A stretch of DNA of 49,576 nt from Planktothrix sp. PCC 11201 (GTDB lineage: Bacteria > Cyanobacteriota > Cyanobacteriia > Cyanobacteriales > Microcoleaceae). The position numbers and the translations under genes are program-made. The notes beneath the pieces were generated by a model that did no database searches, was not told the DNA's origin, and was given only the letters and a program-made list of their open reading frames with translations. This document shows positions 33,814 to 43,360 of the stretch, in pieces. The DNA lies in NCBI RefSeq assembly GCF_900009135.1, contig NZ_LT797697.1:93557-143132 (forward strand), read 5' to 3'. Every line of letters starts with the position of its first letter. Within the stretch, counting starts at the first letter, position 1.

Positions 33814-35811
33814 CTAATGTCCAAGCAACTTATCGCGTAACTGTTTAATTCGATCTCGCAACTTAGCTGCTTCTTCAAATTCTAACTTTTTAGCTGCCGT
33901 CTTCATTTGAGTTTCTAATTGGATAATTAAATCGGGAATACTTTCTAAGGGAAATTCCTCAAAGGTTTCTATCTGTTTCGCAGTAGTTTGAGCATTTAAC
34001 CGTCGAGATACATCCAAAAATTCCAAAATAGAATTACTATATTTTTTAATAATTTGTTGGGGAATAATTCCATGTTTTTGATTATATTTATGTTGAATCT
34101 CCCGTCGTCGGTTAGTTTCCTCAATTGCCTTAATCATACTTTGGGTTAAATTATCCCCATATAAAATCGCCTGTCCCCTGATATTGCGCGCCGCCCGTCC
34201 GATAGTTTGAATGAGTGAGCGATGCGATCGCAAAAACCCCTCCTTATCCGCATCTAAAATCGCCACTAAAGACACCTGGGGTAAATCCAACCCTTCCCGC
34301 AATAAATTCACCCCAATTAACACATCAAACTCCCGATTTTGTAATCCTTGAATAATTTCTATCCGTTGAATTGACTGGATTTCCGAATGCAAATATCTAA
34401 CATTAACTCCCCTTTCTTGCAAATATTCCGTCAAATCTTCCGCCATCCGTTTAGTTAAGGTCGTAATTAAAACCCGCTCATCCCTAGCAACTCTTTCTTG
34501 AATTTCCCCATATAAATCATCCACCTGTCCTGAAGTGGGACGGACAAAAACTTCTGGGTCAATTACTCCCGTCGGACGGATAATTTGTTCCACCACTTGA
34601 CCTTGAGATTGTTCAATTTCCCAATCTCCCGGTGTTGCTGAAACAAAAATACATTGATTCACTGTTTGCCAAAATTCCTCCGATTTCAACGGACGATTAT
34701 CCGCCGCACTAGGTAAACGAAATCCATGATCAATTAAGACTTTTTTTCTGGCTTGATCGCCATTATACATTCCCCGAATTTGAGGTACACTGACATGGGA
34801 TTCATCCACAATTAATAACCAATCATTGGGAAAATAATTAATTAAACATTCTGGAGGTTCTCCCGCCTGTCTTCGGGCTAACTGACGGGAATAATTTTCT
34901 ACCCCATTACAATATCCCACCTCCCGCAACATTTCCAAATCATAACGGGTGCGTTGGGATAACCGTTGTGCTTCTAAGAGTTTACCTTGACTTTCTAGGG
35001 CTGTTACCTGTTGTTTTAATTCCTGTTCTATATCATCACAAGCTATTTCTAGGCGGTCTTCTGGGGTCACAAAATGTCGGGCGGGATAGATATTTAAACA
35101 GTCTAAACTTTGCAATACTTCTCCAGTTACCGGATCTGTATAACGAATCGCTTCAATTTCATCCCCAAAAAATTCTACTCTAATGATTCGATCTTCATAG
35201 GCGGGGCCAATTTCTAAAACATCTCCTTTCACCCGAAACCTTCCCCTAGTTAAATCGGCATCATTGCGGGTATATTGTACCGAGACTAATTCGCGTAACA
35301 ATTCCCGTTGATCAACTTCTTCTCCCACCTGTAAAGAAATAGCAGCTTTTAAATATTCGGCGGGCATTCCCAACCCGTAAATACAACTAATAGAAGCGAC
35401 CACAATCACATCTCGCCGTTCAAATAAAGAGCGAGTGGCGGAATGGCGGAGCATATCAATTTCATCATTAATTGATGAGGTTTTTTCAATATAAGTATCT
35501 GTCACCGGAAGATAGGCTTCCGGCTGATAATAGTCGTAATAACTAATAAAATATTCCACCGCATTCTCGGGAAAAAATGACCGAAATTCGTTACATAATT
35601 GGGCGGCGAGGGTTTTGTTATGGGCTAACACCAGAGTCGGACGTCCGATTTTTTCAATTACCGAGGCGATGGTAAAGGTTTTTCCAGTTCCCGTTGCCCC
35701 CAATAGGGTGCTGAAGGGTTGCCCATTTTGAATATTATCGGTAAGTTGGGCGATCGCCTGGGGCTGGTCTCCCAAGGGTTGAAAGGGGGCATGAAGTTTA
35801 AAGGGTTTCAT
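33814..35811 (-). CDS. uvrB: Excinuclease ABC subunit B
   Basis: This 665-residue helicase-like protein is the damage-verification subunit of nucleotide excision repair, loaded by UvrA and binding UvrC. Walker [11 protein letters not shown] is near residue 38-47, the beta-hairpin region [12 protein letters not shown] near 92-103, DESHV near 339, the helicase motif [22 protein letters not shown] near 510 and the C-terminal UVR helix pair ([15 protein letters not shown]). Length is normal. It is convergent with the candidate RNA region. Confidence 0.98.
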   Translation of the reverse strand: MKPFKLHAPFQPLGDQPQAIAQLTDNIQNGQPFSTLLGATGTGKTFTIASVIEKIGRPTLVLAHNKTLAAQLCNEFRSFFPENAVEYFISYYDYYQPEAYLPVTDTYIEKTSSINDEIDMLRHSATRSLFERRDVIVVASISCIYGLGMPAEYLKAAISLQVGEEVDQRELLRELVSVQYTRNDADLTRGRFRVKGDVLEIGPAYEDRIIRVEFFGDEIEAIRYTDPVTGEVLQSLDCLNIYPARHFVTPEDRLEIACDDIEQELKQQVTALESQGKLLEAQRLSQRTRYDLEMLREVGYCNGVENYSRQLARRQAGEPPECLINYFPNDWLLIVDESHVSVPQIRGMYNGDQARKKVLIDHGFRLPSAADNRPLKSEEFWQTVNQCIFVSATPGDWEIEQSQGQVVEQIIRPTGVIDPEVFVRPTSGQVDDLYGEIQERVARDERVLITTLTKRMAEDLTEYLQERGVNVRYLHSEIQSIQRIEIIQGLQNREFDVLIGVNLLREGLDLPQVSLVAILDADKEGFLRSHRSLIQTIGRAARNIRGQAILYGDNLTQSMIKAIEETNRRREIQHKYNQKHGIIPQQIIKKYSNSILEFLDVSRRLNAQTTAKQIETFEEFPLESIPDLIIQLETQMKTAAKKLEFEEAAKLRDRIKQLRDKLLGH

Positions 35812-35852
35812 GACTAAACTTGATTAAGGGTTCAACTAGGATAACAGCTAAG

Positions 35853-35912
35853 TGCCAAGAGGGTTGGGAGACCCAACCCCTACCCTGAAATATTACAACC
35901 TCGACGCGGATT
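35853..35912. repeat. Partial copy of the 4843 MITE family
   Basis: GCCAAGAGGGTTGGGAGACC and the following CCCTAC stretch match the right half of the complete element at 4843-4961. The end, GCGGATTG, matches the terminal repeat with changes. The left half is missing. Confidence 0.65.
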
Positions 35913-36030
35913 GTCCATTTTTACACCGCAAATCACGAAAAATCAAGTAATAGGGCGAATAGATGACGGGCGATTGTCAACTGGTGTATGCTAAGTTTTA
36001 TTAAGTTTTTTGGCTTGCTGAGAGAACATT

Positions 36031-36501
36031 ATGGATTCGCCGATTCTAGTCTCGATTAAACCTTGGCTGAATTTCTTTCATCCGGTGTTGATGTGGATTT
36101 TGTTAGGATTATCTGTTTATGCGATGTATTTGGGGGTACAAATTCGTCGTACCCGGGAAGCGGACGGAGACACCAAAAAAGAGTTAATTAAGGGAAAATT
36201 CAATATTAAACATCACCAAATAGGTTCAGTTTTGCTGGCTTTGATGGTGTTGGGAAGTATTGGCGGCATGGGTGTGACTTATATTAACAACGGGAAACTG
36301 TTTGTTGGCCCCCACTTATTAGCGGGACTGGGAATGACCGGAATGATTGCGATTTCTGCCTCCCTAACTCCCTATATGCAAAAAGGAGTTAATTGGGCTA
36401 GATATAGTCATATTACCCTGAATACGATCATCCTGGGACTGTTTGCTTGGCAAGCTGTCACTGGGGTTGAAATCGTCCAACGAATTATTAGCAAAATGTG
36501 A
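36031..36501 (+). CDS. DUF4079 domain membrane protein
   Basis: This 156-residue protein has four membrane spans (FHPVLMWILLGLSVYAMYL, VLLALMVLGSIGGMGVTYI, LLAGLGMTGMIAISASL, TLNTIILGLFAWQAVTGVEI) and His residues near span ends (FHP, HHQIG, GPHLL, YSHI). This matches the cyanobacterial and plant DUF4079 family, which resembles small cytochrome-b561-like domains. A haem role is an inference from the His pattern. Function unknown. Confidence 0.85.
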   Translation: MDSPILVSIKPWLNFFHPVLMWILLGLSVYAMYLGVQIRRTREADGDTKKELIKGKFNIKHHQIGSVLLALMVLGSIGGMGVTYINNGKLFVGPHLLAGLGMTGMIAISASLTPYMQKGVNWARYSHITLNTIILGLFAWQAVTGVEIVQRIISKM

Positions 36502-36640
36502 TCCCGGAGGGAATAGAAAATAGGCTGTTACTCTCAAAAATTGGGTTAAGTCAGGTGTGAGAAATTAAGAATTATCCAATTTATTGAGAGTACAGTTTAA
36601 TTTGACTTCAAGTGGTTTTCAATCTTTTTTACCTTTGTTT

Positions 36641-36703
36641 TTAGTTTCCAGAAATAAAGATATTGCTCAAGATGTGAGTATCGAGAACAACTATTTCAGA
36701 CAT
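36641..36703 (-). pseudogene. Truncated PIN-domain (VapC-type) toxin stub
   Basis: Overlapping the end of the antitoxin gene at ATGTCTGAAATAG starts a frame reading MSEIVVLDTHILSNIFISGN and then stop. VVLDTHI is the typical first strand of PIN-domain toxins, including the first catalytic Asp. The rest of a ~130-residue toxin is absent, both in frame and in the following 140 bases in other frames. The toxin has been cut off after 20 codons. Confidence 0.65.
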
Positions 36704-36912
36704 TCCCAATCCTGTTCATGGATAATAGGGCTAATAATATCTCCTAAAGTTTTGGCTTTACCAGCTATCAAAGCCGAAGGAATCCGACGCTTTGGGGGTA
36801 TTTTCGTTTCTTCTAAGACGGTCACAACAATACGCGCTGAACTCACTTGAGGTTGTTCTGATAGCCATTTCACCTGACCGTTTTCATAAATTGCTTCATA
36901 ACTTTTTAACAC
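36691..36912 (-). CDS. AF2212-type antitoxin, toxin lost
   Basis: This 73-residue protein has the beta-type start YEAIYENGQVKWL typical of a small antitoxin family (DUF104/AF2212-like) paired with PIN-domain toxins. The start is GTG, supported by AAAGGAG six bases before it. Downstream the partner toxin is only a 20-codon stub, so this is a solitary antitoxin that may still bind DNA or other PIN toxins. Confidence 0.75.
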   Translation of the reverse strand: MLKSYEAIYENGQVKWLSEQPQVSSARIVVTVLEETKIPPKRRIPSALIAGKAKTLGDIISPIIHEQDWECLK

Positions 36913-36967
36913 AATAATCTCCTTTGGCTATATTTTAACACAAACGAGTTAGATAAAGTAACTCAAA

Positions 36968-38410
36968 TTAACGATGCCAAATCGTTTGATTTCCAGGTTG
37001 ATCAATTAGGGTAATTCCTAACCCTTTTAACTGATCTCGAATGCGATCGCTTTCTGCAAAATTTTTAGCTTTTTTTGCCTCTAAACGTTGCTGCACTAAT
37101 ATTTCAATTTCACTATCACTTAACCCTAACTCCTGACTTTCCTCCGGTTTTGCTTCTAATCCAAAAACCGTGGCTAATTCTATTAAAGTTTGCCAGGTTT
37201 TCTGTAAGTGTTCGGTCGAGGTATTAATATCGCCTCCATGAATTAGGATATTGCGATCGCGTCTTAATTCCTTAGCCAACTCAAACAAAATCACCAGCCC
37301 TTCCGGGGTATTAAAATCATCATCCATTGCCTCTTTAAACCGACCAATAGCATCAACATCAATTAGGGCTTTTTCATTGGGTTTAAAGCCTAATTCCTCG
37401 CCGTATTCGCTACCAAATAATAACCCCTCTTTTAAGGTATTCCATCCATTTTCAGCCGAAGCGATCGCTTCATCGGTAAAATCTAAGGGTTTGCGATAAT
37501 GGGCTTGTAAAATGAATAAACGAATCACCATCGCATCCAAAGGACTATCCAACAAACCGCGAATTGTGGTAAAATTTCCCAAGGATTTAGACATCTTTTC
37601 CCCACTCACCCTAACCATGCCATTGTGCATCCAATAATGGGCTAAAGGTTGATGGGTTGCGGCTTCAGATTGAGCAATTTCATTCTCATGGTGGGGGAAA
37701 ACCAAATCCCCGCCCCCGCCGTGAATATCAATCGTATTTCCTAATAGCGATCGCACCATCGCTGAACACTCAATATGCCATCCAGGGCGACCTTTTCCCC
37801 AAGGTGAATCCCATGCTGGCTCCCCTAGTTTTGCAGCTTTCCAGAGGGCAAAATCCGAGGGATCTTTCTTCTTAATTGTATCAGTGTCGGAGGAGGAAAT
37901 TCGACCACTCGCACCCGCTTGTAATTGTTCCTGTTGACGGCCGGATAATTTGCCATAATCGGCAAAATCTTTTACACTATAGTAAACATCCCCATCCACG
38001 GCATAGGCAATCCCTTGATCTTCTAATTCTTGAATTAATTGAATAATTTGGGGAAGATGTTCCGTCACCCGGGGATAGGCATTTGCATCCCTAATATTCA
38101 AGCGCCGGATGTCTTCAAAATAGGCTTGAATATATTTATTAGAAACCACATCCATTGTGGTGCTTTCTAATTTCGCCCGGTTAAGAATCTTATCGTCAAT
38201 ATCGGTAAAATTCTGAATATAATTAACCCTATAGCCACTATATTCTAAATAGCGCCTCACAATATCCCAAGCCAGATAGGATCTCGCATGACCTAAATGG
38301 CAATAATCATAAACCGTCACCCCGCAGCAATACATTTTAACCTGTCCTGCTTCTAGGGGTTGAAAATCTTCTTTTTGACGAGTTTGAGTATTATAAATTT
38401 TGATAGCCAT
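36968..38410 (-). CDS. cysS: Cysteinyl-tRNA synthetase
   Basis: This 480-residue class I synthetase charges tRNA-Cys. Cys28 of MYCCGVTVYDYCHLGHAR is a zinc ligand; HIGH is HLGH (38-41); the zinc-site region WHIECSAM and the KMSKSLGNF motif are intact. I chose the ATG at 38410 over a TTG 18 bases upstream, because MAIKIYNT is the usual start. A short GGGAATG array lies right upstream. Confidence 0.97.
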   Translation of the reverse strand: MAIKIYNTQTRQKEDFQPLEAGQVKMYCCGVTVYDYCHLGHARSYLAWDIVRRYLEYSGYRVNYIQNFTDIDDKILNRAKLESTTMDVVSNKYIQAYFEDIRRLNIRDANAYPRVTEHLPQIIQLIQELEDQGIAYAVDGDVYYSVKDFADYGKLSGRQQEQLQAGASGRISSSDTDTIKKKDPSDFALWKAAKLGEPAWDSPWGKGRPGWHIECSAMVRSLLGNTIDIHGGGGDLVFPHHENEIAQSEAATHQPLAHYWMHNGMVRVSGEKMSKSLGNFTTIRGLLDSPLDAMVIRLFILQAHYRKPLDFTDEAIASAENGWNTLKEGLLFGSEYGEELGFKPNEKALIDVDAIGRFKEAMDDDFNTPEGLVILFELAKELRRDRNILIHGGDINTSTEHLQKTWQTLIELATVFGLEAKPEESQELGLSDSEIEILVQQRLEAKKAKNFAESDRIRDQLKGLGITLIDQPGNQTIWHR

Positions 38411-38433
38411 GTTTTTTATAGGGAACAAGGAAT

Positions 38434-38462
38434 AGGGAATGGGGAATGGGGAATGGGGAATA
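38434..38462. repeat. Short GGGAATG heptamer array
   Basis: About four heptamer units of the type at 15191-15280, just upstream of cysS. Confidence 0.75.
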
Positions 38463-38569
38463 GAAAGAAGATTGGGTCTACACTTAACTCCTATAAACGT
38501 GCCTATATCGGTTAAAAAGTTATTCGTGTATCTCTAATCTCTAAACTGATAACATTCAACAGTCAACAG

Positions 38570-38914
38570 TCAACAATTAATTTTAACTTCCTGAAAAAAA
38601 CAACTTCTCGCCCCGGTATGACAAGCGATATCGCCAATTTGTTCTATTTTTAATAATAGAGTATCGGCATCACAATCATAATATAATGATTTAAGTTTTT
38701 GAATATGTCCTGATGTGGCTCCCTTGTGCCATAATTCAGAACGAGAACGACTCCAATAGTGAACTTCTTGGGTTTCTAAGGTTTTTTGAATAGATTCTTT
38801 ATTCATCCAAGCCATCATTAAAACCGTACCATCTTCTGCGTCTTGAGCGATCGCTGGAATTAATCCTTGAGCATTAAATTTTAATGCTTCTATCCACAAA
38901 TAGTCTTGATTCAT
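38570..38914 (-). CDS. hisI: Phosphoribosyl-AMP cyclohydrolase
   Basis: This 114-residue enzyme opens the purine ring of phosphoribosyl-AMP in histidine synthesis. [28 protein letters not shown], the DCDAD metal site (about residues 80-84) and [10 protein letters not shown] are all present. It lacks the HisE domain that is fused in enterobacteria. The last residues (KINC) and TGA stop fall inside a CAGTCAACA-type repeat. Confidence 0.96.
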   Translation of the reverse strand: MNQDYLWIEALKFNAQGLIPAIAQDAEDGTVLMMAWMNKESIQKTLETQEVHYWSRSRSELWHKGATSGHIQKLKSLYYDCDADTLLLKIEQIGDIACHTGARSCFFQEVKINC

Positions 38915-38945
38915 AGTCAGTTTATATTTTTAATCCATTAATTCC

Positions 38946-39395
38946 TTAAACTTCAGCATCAAGGTTAGGGTCACAGTTTTGAGCTTTTTTCTTGAAGGTT
39001 TGGAAAATATTATAAAAACCGTTAGCGCGAGAAGGGGTTAAACTCGCTTGTAACCCAGTTTCTTGAATAAAGCTCGGGTCAAGTTGAACAACTTCTGTGG
39101 GAGTCATTCCATTCATTCCCATAATCAAAAAAGCCACTAATCCTTTAGTTAATTGAGAATCAGATTCTCCCTGAAACTGAACTTTTCCCTGTTCATCTAA
39201 GTTAGCAATCACATAAACCTGTGACACACAACCCGGAACTTTATTATCAGGAATTTTCTGATCTTCTGGAAAGGTAGGAAGTTTTTGGGCAATGGTAATT
39301 AACTGTTCATAACGTAATTTATTAGAAGAAGCCCGTTTAAAACGCTGTACAATCCGTTCTAAAGTTGGGGGTAGGGGAGTTGTGGTGGAAGACAT
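38946..39395 (-). CDS. sufE: SufE family sulfur-transfer protein
   Basis: This 149-residue protein accepts persulfide sulfur from SufS for Fe-S cluster building. The active-site Cys56 stands in VPGCVSQVYV, and the LTKGLVAFL and SRANGFYNI motifs are typical. It lies 31 bases before hisI in the same direction and could be cotranscribed. A HesB/IscA-type protein is encoded at 44.1 kb. Confidence 0.93.
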   Translation of the reverse strand: MSSTTTPLPPTLERIVQRFKRASSNKLRYEQLITIAQKLPTFPEDQKIPDNKVPGCVSQVYVIANLDEQGKVQFQGESDSQLTKGLVAFLIMGMNGMTPTEVVQLDPSFIQETGLQASLTPSRANGFYNIFQTFKKKAQNCDPNLDAEV

Positions 39396-39462
39396 AATCC
39401 AAAACCATAAAATTTCTACCTCAGTTTAGCAGGTGTTGGCAGGTAGGGAGGCTATTCACACT

Positions 39463-39628
39463 GTAGAGACGTGCCATGGCACGTCTCTACGACATCTAAA
39501 GATGACCTTTATTCACCCATTAAAAGGGGTTTGTAGGGGCGAGGTCTTCTCGCCCACTTTAAAGTCCAGACAACCCAGGCGCCAAGAGGGTTGGAAGACC
39601 CAACCCCTACGATAAAATGTTGCAACCT
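39463..39628. repeat. Cluster of three repeat families between sufE and trpE
   Basis: A perfect 28-bp palindrome (39463-39490, centre GCCATGGC, outer GTAGAGAC) is followed by a hairpin GGGCGAG/CTCGCCC (about 39536-39555) and a right-half copy of the 4843 MITE family (39571-39628). The 250-base gap holds nothing else; the minor reading frame crossing it is made of repeat DNA. Confidence 0.75.
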
Positions 39629-39645
39629 TAATGAGTAGCGCTATA

Positions 39646-41163
39646 TCACCCTTTCAAACAGCGAATGGCTTCTAATAACCCCCGGGCTTTATTCAGGGTT
39701 TCCTCATATTCTTTTTCGGGTTGGGAGTCAGCTACCACCCCCGCCCCCGCTTGCACACTAACTCGATGTTCCCCTTGACCCTGGTTTTGAACAATCATCG
39801 TGCGGATGGTAATAGCAGTATTGAGTTGTCCTTCAAAATCATAGTAACCATAAACCCCGGAATAGGGGCCGCGACGACAACCTTCTAATTCATGGATAAT
39901 TTCCATCGCCCGAATTTTCGGCGCGCCGCTCACAGTCCCGGCGGGAAAACAGGCTTTTAAAAGATCCCAAGCGGTTTTATTTTCTGCTAATTCTCCAATC
40001 ACATTACTCACAATGTGCATCACATGGGAATAGCGTTCAATTACCATTAATTCATCAACTTTAACTGTTCCCATCCGACAAACCCGACCCAAATCATTCC
40101 GTCCCAAATCGACTAACATAATGTGTTCCGCGACTTCTTTAGGGTCTTTTAATAAATCTTCCCCTAACGCCTGATCTTCTTGATGGCTTTGACCACGGCG
40201 GCGAGTACCCGCAATGGGACGGACGGTGGTGATCAATTTTCCTTCTGGGTTTTTGTCCGCTTTCACCATAACTTCGGGACTAGAACCGATTAATTGCCAG
40301 TTTCCAAAGTTAAAATAAGCCATATAAGGAGATGGATTAATTAACCTTAAAGAACGATAAAGGGAAAAGGGATCGCCGGAATATTCAGCCGTTAATCTTT
40401 GGGATAAAACCACTTGAAAGATATCCCCGGCTTTAATATATTGTTTGCCTTTTTCTACATTGGCACAAAATTGCTCCTGGGAAACATTACTAATATAATT
40501 TAAAGGCGGTTGTTGATCGGGGGGAGTCCATTCTAAAAGGGTATTTTGGGGGGATAATGGGGATTGTAATTTAGCTACTAATTGTTTAACCCGATCGCTC
40601 GCCTGTTGATAGGCCGTTTCTAAATCGGTATTCCGAGTATCGGCATAGGCGATCGCCCAAATTTTACGTTTAACCTGATCAAAGATTAATAAATTATCAA
40701 CCTGCATCCATAACCCATCGGGTAAATCATCGGAATTGGGGGAATATACCGGGACGCGGGACTCGATCCACTGAATTAATTCATAACCCCAAAACCCAAA
40801 TAATCCCCCAATTCCGGCGGGTAACTGGGGCAATTTTACCGGATGATAGGGTTGTAAACAGTCTTGTAGGGCTTGGAAGGGATCGCCTGTAAATTCTTGA
40901 ATTGTTCCATCTCGCCATTTTTGTACCGTGTGGTCGCCATGAGCTTCTAAAATCCAAACCGGATCACACCCCAAAAAACTATAACGCCCGATGGTTTCTC
41001 CGCCTTCAACCGATTCCAAGAGAAAATTATAGGGTTGATTGGCACAAACCCGATACCAAGCCGAAACCGGAGTATCTAAATCAGCCACCCATTCTTGATA
41101 GACCGGAATAAAATTTCCTGTGGAAGCCAGTTGAGCAAATTGGGAGAAATCTGGAAAAATCAT
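39646..41163 (-). CDS. trpE: Anthranilate synthase component I
   Basis: This 505-residue enzyme makes anthranilate from chorismate with the glutaminase subunit TrpG. The tryptophan-binding motif LLES (48-51) followed by GRYSF (59-63) is intact, so feedback inhibition is expected. PSPYMAYF, GRNDLGRV, AGTVSGAPKIRAM and the C-terminal QAGAGVVADS are present. I chose the ATG at 41163; the 20 upstream residues are not conserved. It lies 106 bases after psaD in the same direction, an arrangement known from other cyanobacteria. Confidence 0.97.
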   Translation of the reverse strand: MIFPDFSQFAQLASTGNFIPVYQEWVADLDTPVSAWYRVCANQPYNFLLESVEGGETIGRYSFLGCDPVWILEAHGDHTVQKWRDGTIQEFTGDPFQALQDCLQPYHPVKLPQLPAGIGGLFGFWGYELIQWIESRVPVYSPNSDDLPDGLWMQVDNLLIFDQVKRKIWAIAYADTRNTDLETAYQQASDRVKQLVAKLQSPLSPQNTLLEWTPPDQQPPLNYISNVSQEQFCANVEKGKQYIKAGDIFQVVLSQRLTAEYSGDPFSLYRSLRLINPSPYMAYFNFGNWQLIGSSPEVMVKADKNPEGKLITTVRPIAGTRRRGQSHQEDQALGEDLLKDPKEVAEHIMLVDLGRNDLGRVCRMGTVKVDELMVIERYSHVMHIVSNVIGELAENKTAWDLLKACFPAGTVSGAPKIRAMEIIHELEGCRRGPYSGVYGYYDFEGQLNTAITIRTMIVQNQGQGEHRVSVQAGAGVVADSQPEKEYEETLNKARGLLEAIRCLKG

Positions 41164-41269
41164 AGCGACTAATGGCGAACAATAAAAAATAAAGGATGAA
41201 GGTAAGAATAAACTATCCTCCATCCTAATATGTTTAGGGCATTGCCCTGGTTAATTGCACCTGATCGGT

Positions 41270-41698
41270 CTAAACGTCAGAGGTGCTTTTACCTGTGAAT
41301 TTGACTTTAACTGGATCAACATTGCTACCAATATTGTGACTAACGGTGTTGACAGCTTCGCGTCCTTCGTTGACTTTTTCAGGGAAAACGCCATCTTTGG
41401 GATGCAGGTATTCAGTTTCGCCGTTGGGGAAAACCCGATAGATTTTATAGTTGTCGATTTTGGGTTTGAATTTTGACCGCAGTTGAGCGCCTAAAGCTAG
41501 ACACTGTTCCTTGCGGGCTAAATACAGCAGGTTTTCCCCTTGGTTCATAATTGCTGCGCCACCTGTGGGCATTTCAAACACCTGTTCTTTGCTGCTAGTC
41601 CAGGTGATCGCGTATTTTTCTTCAACCAGGGCTTTTGTTAATAAGCCACCAGTGCTGCCACCAAACTTTGGTGGTGTTCCAGTCAGTGCTTCTGCCAT
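41270..41698 (-). CDS. psaD: Photosystem I subunit II
   Basis: This 142-residue stromal-side subunit docks ferredoxin and stabilises PsaC on photosystem [10 protein letters not shown] near residue 14-22, [21 protein letters not shown] and the basic [16 protein letters not shown] segment are diagnostic. I chose the ATG of MAEALTG; a TTG 15 bases upstream is less likely. A hairpin stands in the leader. The downstream gene is trpE. Confidence 0.98.
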   Translation of the reverse strand: MAEALTGTPPKFGGSTGGLLTKALVEEKYAITWTSSKEQVFEMPTGGAAIMNQGENLLYLARKEQCLALGAQLRSKFKPKIDNYKIYRVFPNGETEYLHPKDGVFPEKVNEGREAVNTVSHNIGSNVDPVKVKFTGKSTSDV

Positions 41699-41724
41699 AG
41701 GAATATCACTCAAATTATGTTTTT

Positions 41725-41751
41725 AGGGCATCGTAACACTGATGTTGCCCT
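41725..41751 (-). promoter_or_regulatory. Hairpin in the psaD leader
   Basis: AGGGC pairs with GCCCT at the ends of 41725-41751 and AACA pairs with TGTT inside, with a 5-base bulge on one side. It lies 27-53 bases before the psaD start. It may affect mRNA stability or light control, but its role is unproven. Confidence 0.4.
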
Positions 41752-41787
41752 TGTCTATAGCAGTCGTAAAGAACCGTTACAGAAATT

Positions 41788-41820
41788 AGGGGGTAGGGGG
41801 AGGTGGGTAGGTTGGGGGAG
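41788..41820. repeat. G-run segment upstream of psaD
   Basis: Five or more runs of three to five G (AGGGGGTAGGGGGAGGTGGG and onward), related to the G-run repeat at 4751. It lies between psaD and the divergent ABC permease gene. Confidence 0.55.
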
Positions 41821-41896
41821 CTACTCTTAACTACAAAAACTTTTTTGACAAACGGGCCAGATTGCTCTAATCTCAAATACAATATTCAAAAATTCA

Positions 41897-42772
41897 ATGC
41901 GTGTTCAATCTTTTCGTCTTTTCAGGGGATTTCAGGTTCCTTCGGTATCAACGGCTATGACCTTTTGTGGATTAGTCATTACAATTTTATTTCTATTAAT
42001 AGCAGTATTATCACCTTTATTTTTGACTTGGGGATGGATACAAAGTCCGACGGAATTTCTTTCTAACCCCATCCATCAACCGCCATCTTTTCAACATTGG
42101 TTGGGAACAAGTCGTTTAGGATATGATGTCTTTTCTCGGACATTATTTGGGACTCAAGTAGCTTGGCAAGTCGTCTTATTGGCAACGCTTTTGAGTGTCG
42201 GAATCGGCGTCCCATTGGGAATGGTGAGTGGATATTTAGGGGGGAAAATAGATCGGGTTTTATTATTTTTAATGGATACGATTTATACGTTACCCGGATT
42301 ATTACTTTCGATTACTTTAGCGTTTGTGGTGGGAAAAGGGGTTTTGAATGCGGCTCTCGCCCTGAGTGTAGCCTATATTCCTCAATATTATCGCGTGGTT
42401 CGCAATCATACTACTTCGGTTAAAACGGAATTATTTATTGAAGCCGCCCAAGCTTTAGGGGCAAGTACGTGGAGAATTTTAACCCGTTATTTGTTTTTAA
42501 ATGTGATCCAAAGTGTTCCGGTATTATTTACATTGAATGCGGCGGATGCCATTTTAACCCTAGGGGGATTAGGATTTTTAGGCCTAGGTTTACCCGATGA
42601 AATTCCCGAATGGGGACATGATTTAAGAATTGCCTTAGAAGCATTACCCACCGGAATTTGGTGGACAACTTTATTCCCTGGTTTAGCATTAACCATCATG
42701 GTCGTTGGTTTATCTCTCTTAGGAGAAGGATTAAACGATTTTCTCAATCCCCGTTTGCGGAATCAGCGTTAA
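41897..42772 (+). CDS. ABC transporter permease, DppC/OppC type
   Basis: This 291-residue inner-membrane protein has a first span around residues 22-45, then five in the conserved BPD_transp_1 domain. The sequence EAAQALGAS-x6-RYL is the EAA loop that contacts the ATPase. FGTQVAW and LTLGGLGFLGLG are typical of the C-type permease for peptides or nickel. No B-type permease, ATPase or binding protein is adjacent; the partners must be elsewhere. Confidence 0.9.
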   Translation: MRVQSFRLFRGFQVPSVSTAMTFCGLVITILFLLIAVLSPLFLTWGWIQSPTEFLSNPIHQPPSFQHWLGTSRLGYDVFSRTLFGTQVAWQVVLLATLLSVGIGVPLGMVSGYLGGKIDRVLLFLMDTIYTLPGLLLSITLAFVVGKGVLNAALALSVAYIPQYYRVVRNHTTSVKTELFIEAAQALGASTWRILTRYLFLNVIQSVPVLFTLNAADAILTLGGLGFLGLGLPDEIPEWGHDLRIALEALPTGIWWTTLFPGLALTIMVVGLSLLGEGLNDFLNPRLRNQR

Positions 42773-42839
42773 TAGTGGGGAATTGGGAATTACGAATTGG
42801 GAACAGAAATAATTAAAAAGTGATGTCAATAAAAAAATA

Positions 42840-42863
42840 GCTGTCCCAATAATTGGGGACAGC
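42840..42863 (-). terminator. Bidirectional terminator
   Basis: GCTGTCCC and GGGACAGC form a strong stem. Read on the minus strand it is followed by TATTTTTTTATT, a good T-run, terminating the small gene at 42933. Read on the plus strand it follows the ABC permease gene. Confidence 0.75.
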
Positions 42864-42932
42864 CATTTTCATTAGGTATTTTTACTTTTTTGTATAAAGT
42901 TTTTATCCTAAGATTGTTCAAGACAAATTGCA

Positions 42933-43124
42933 TCACGCTTCGACTGTTTCCTCCGAATCTTCTGTATCTAAATTATCGGGATCAACGTAATAACAAACGG
43001 TGTCATCAACACAGATCAATGCCCAACCCGATTCATCAATATTTCTTAACTTATAGGCTCCTTGTTTCACAAAAAAGCCTTTGTGGTTACGGGTTTCGGC
43101 TTTGACATAAACTTGGCTATCCAT
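42933..43124 (-). CDS. Small conserved hypothetical acidic protein
   Basis: This 63-residue protein has a beta-type pattern (QVYVKAETRNHKGFFVKQGAY, WALICVDDTVCYYVD) and an acidic tail (TEDSEETVEA). The strong AAGGAG ribosome site before the ATG and the terminator after the stop support a real gene. Family not recognised; possibly an SH3-like fold. Confidence 0.7.
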   Translation of the reverse strand: MDSQVYVKAETRNHKGFFVKQGAYKLRNIDESGWALICVDDTVCYYVDPDNLDTEDSEETVEA

Positions 43125-43360
43125 AGTGATCCCATCTCCTTATTTATTATCAAAAAGTTTTTTGACTGGCTGATTTTGATTGTTAATGACTGAAGTTTCC
43201 AAATAGTATCACTATTTTTTGTCTTTGTTAGTTAACTTATGTAATTTTTTGTTGCGCTTTCTTAATACTTTTTAGGAGTTTATAGATTTTCAGTCATTTT
43301 CAGCCGTTTTTAGTGGATTTACAGCAGTTTAAAGAATTAAATTATCCATTCAGTTGTTGT

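Noticed and set aside
36584-36850. Plus-strand frame of 88 codons
   Set aside because: It is antisense to the antitoxin and PIN stub, which have better evidence (ribosome site, family motifs).
39433-39615. Plus-strand frame of 60 codons
   Set aside because: It consists almost wholly of the 28-bp palindrome and other repeats.
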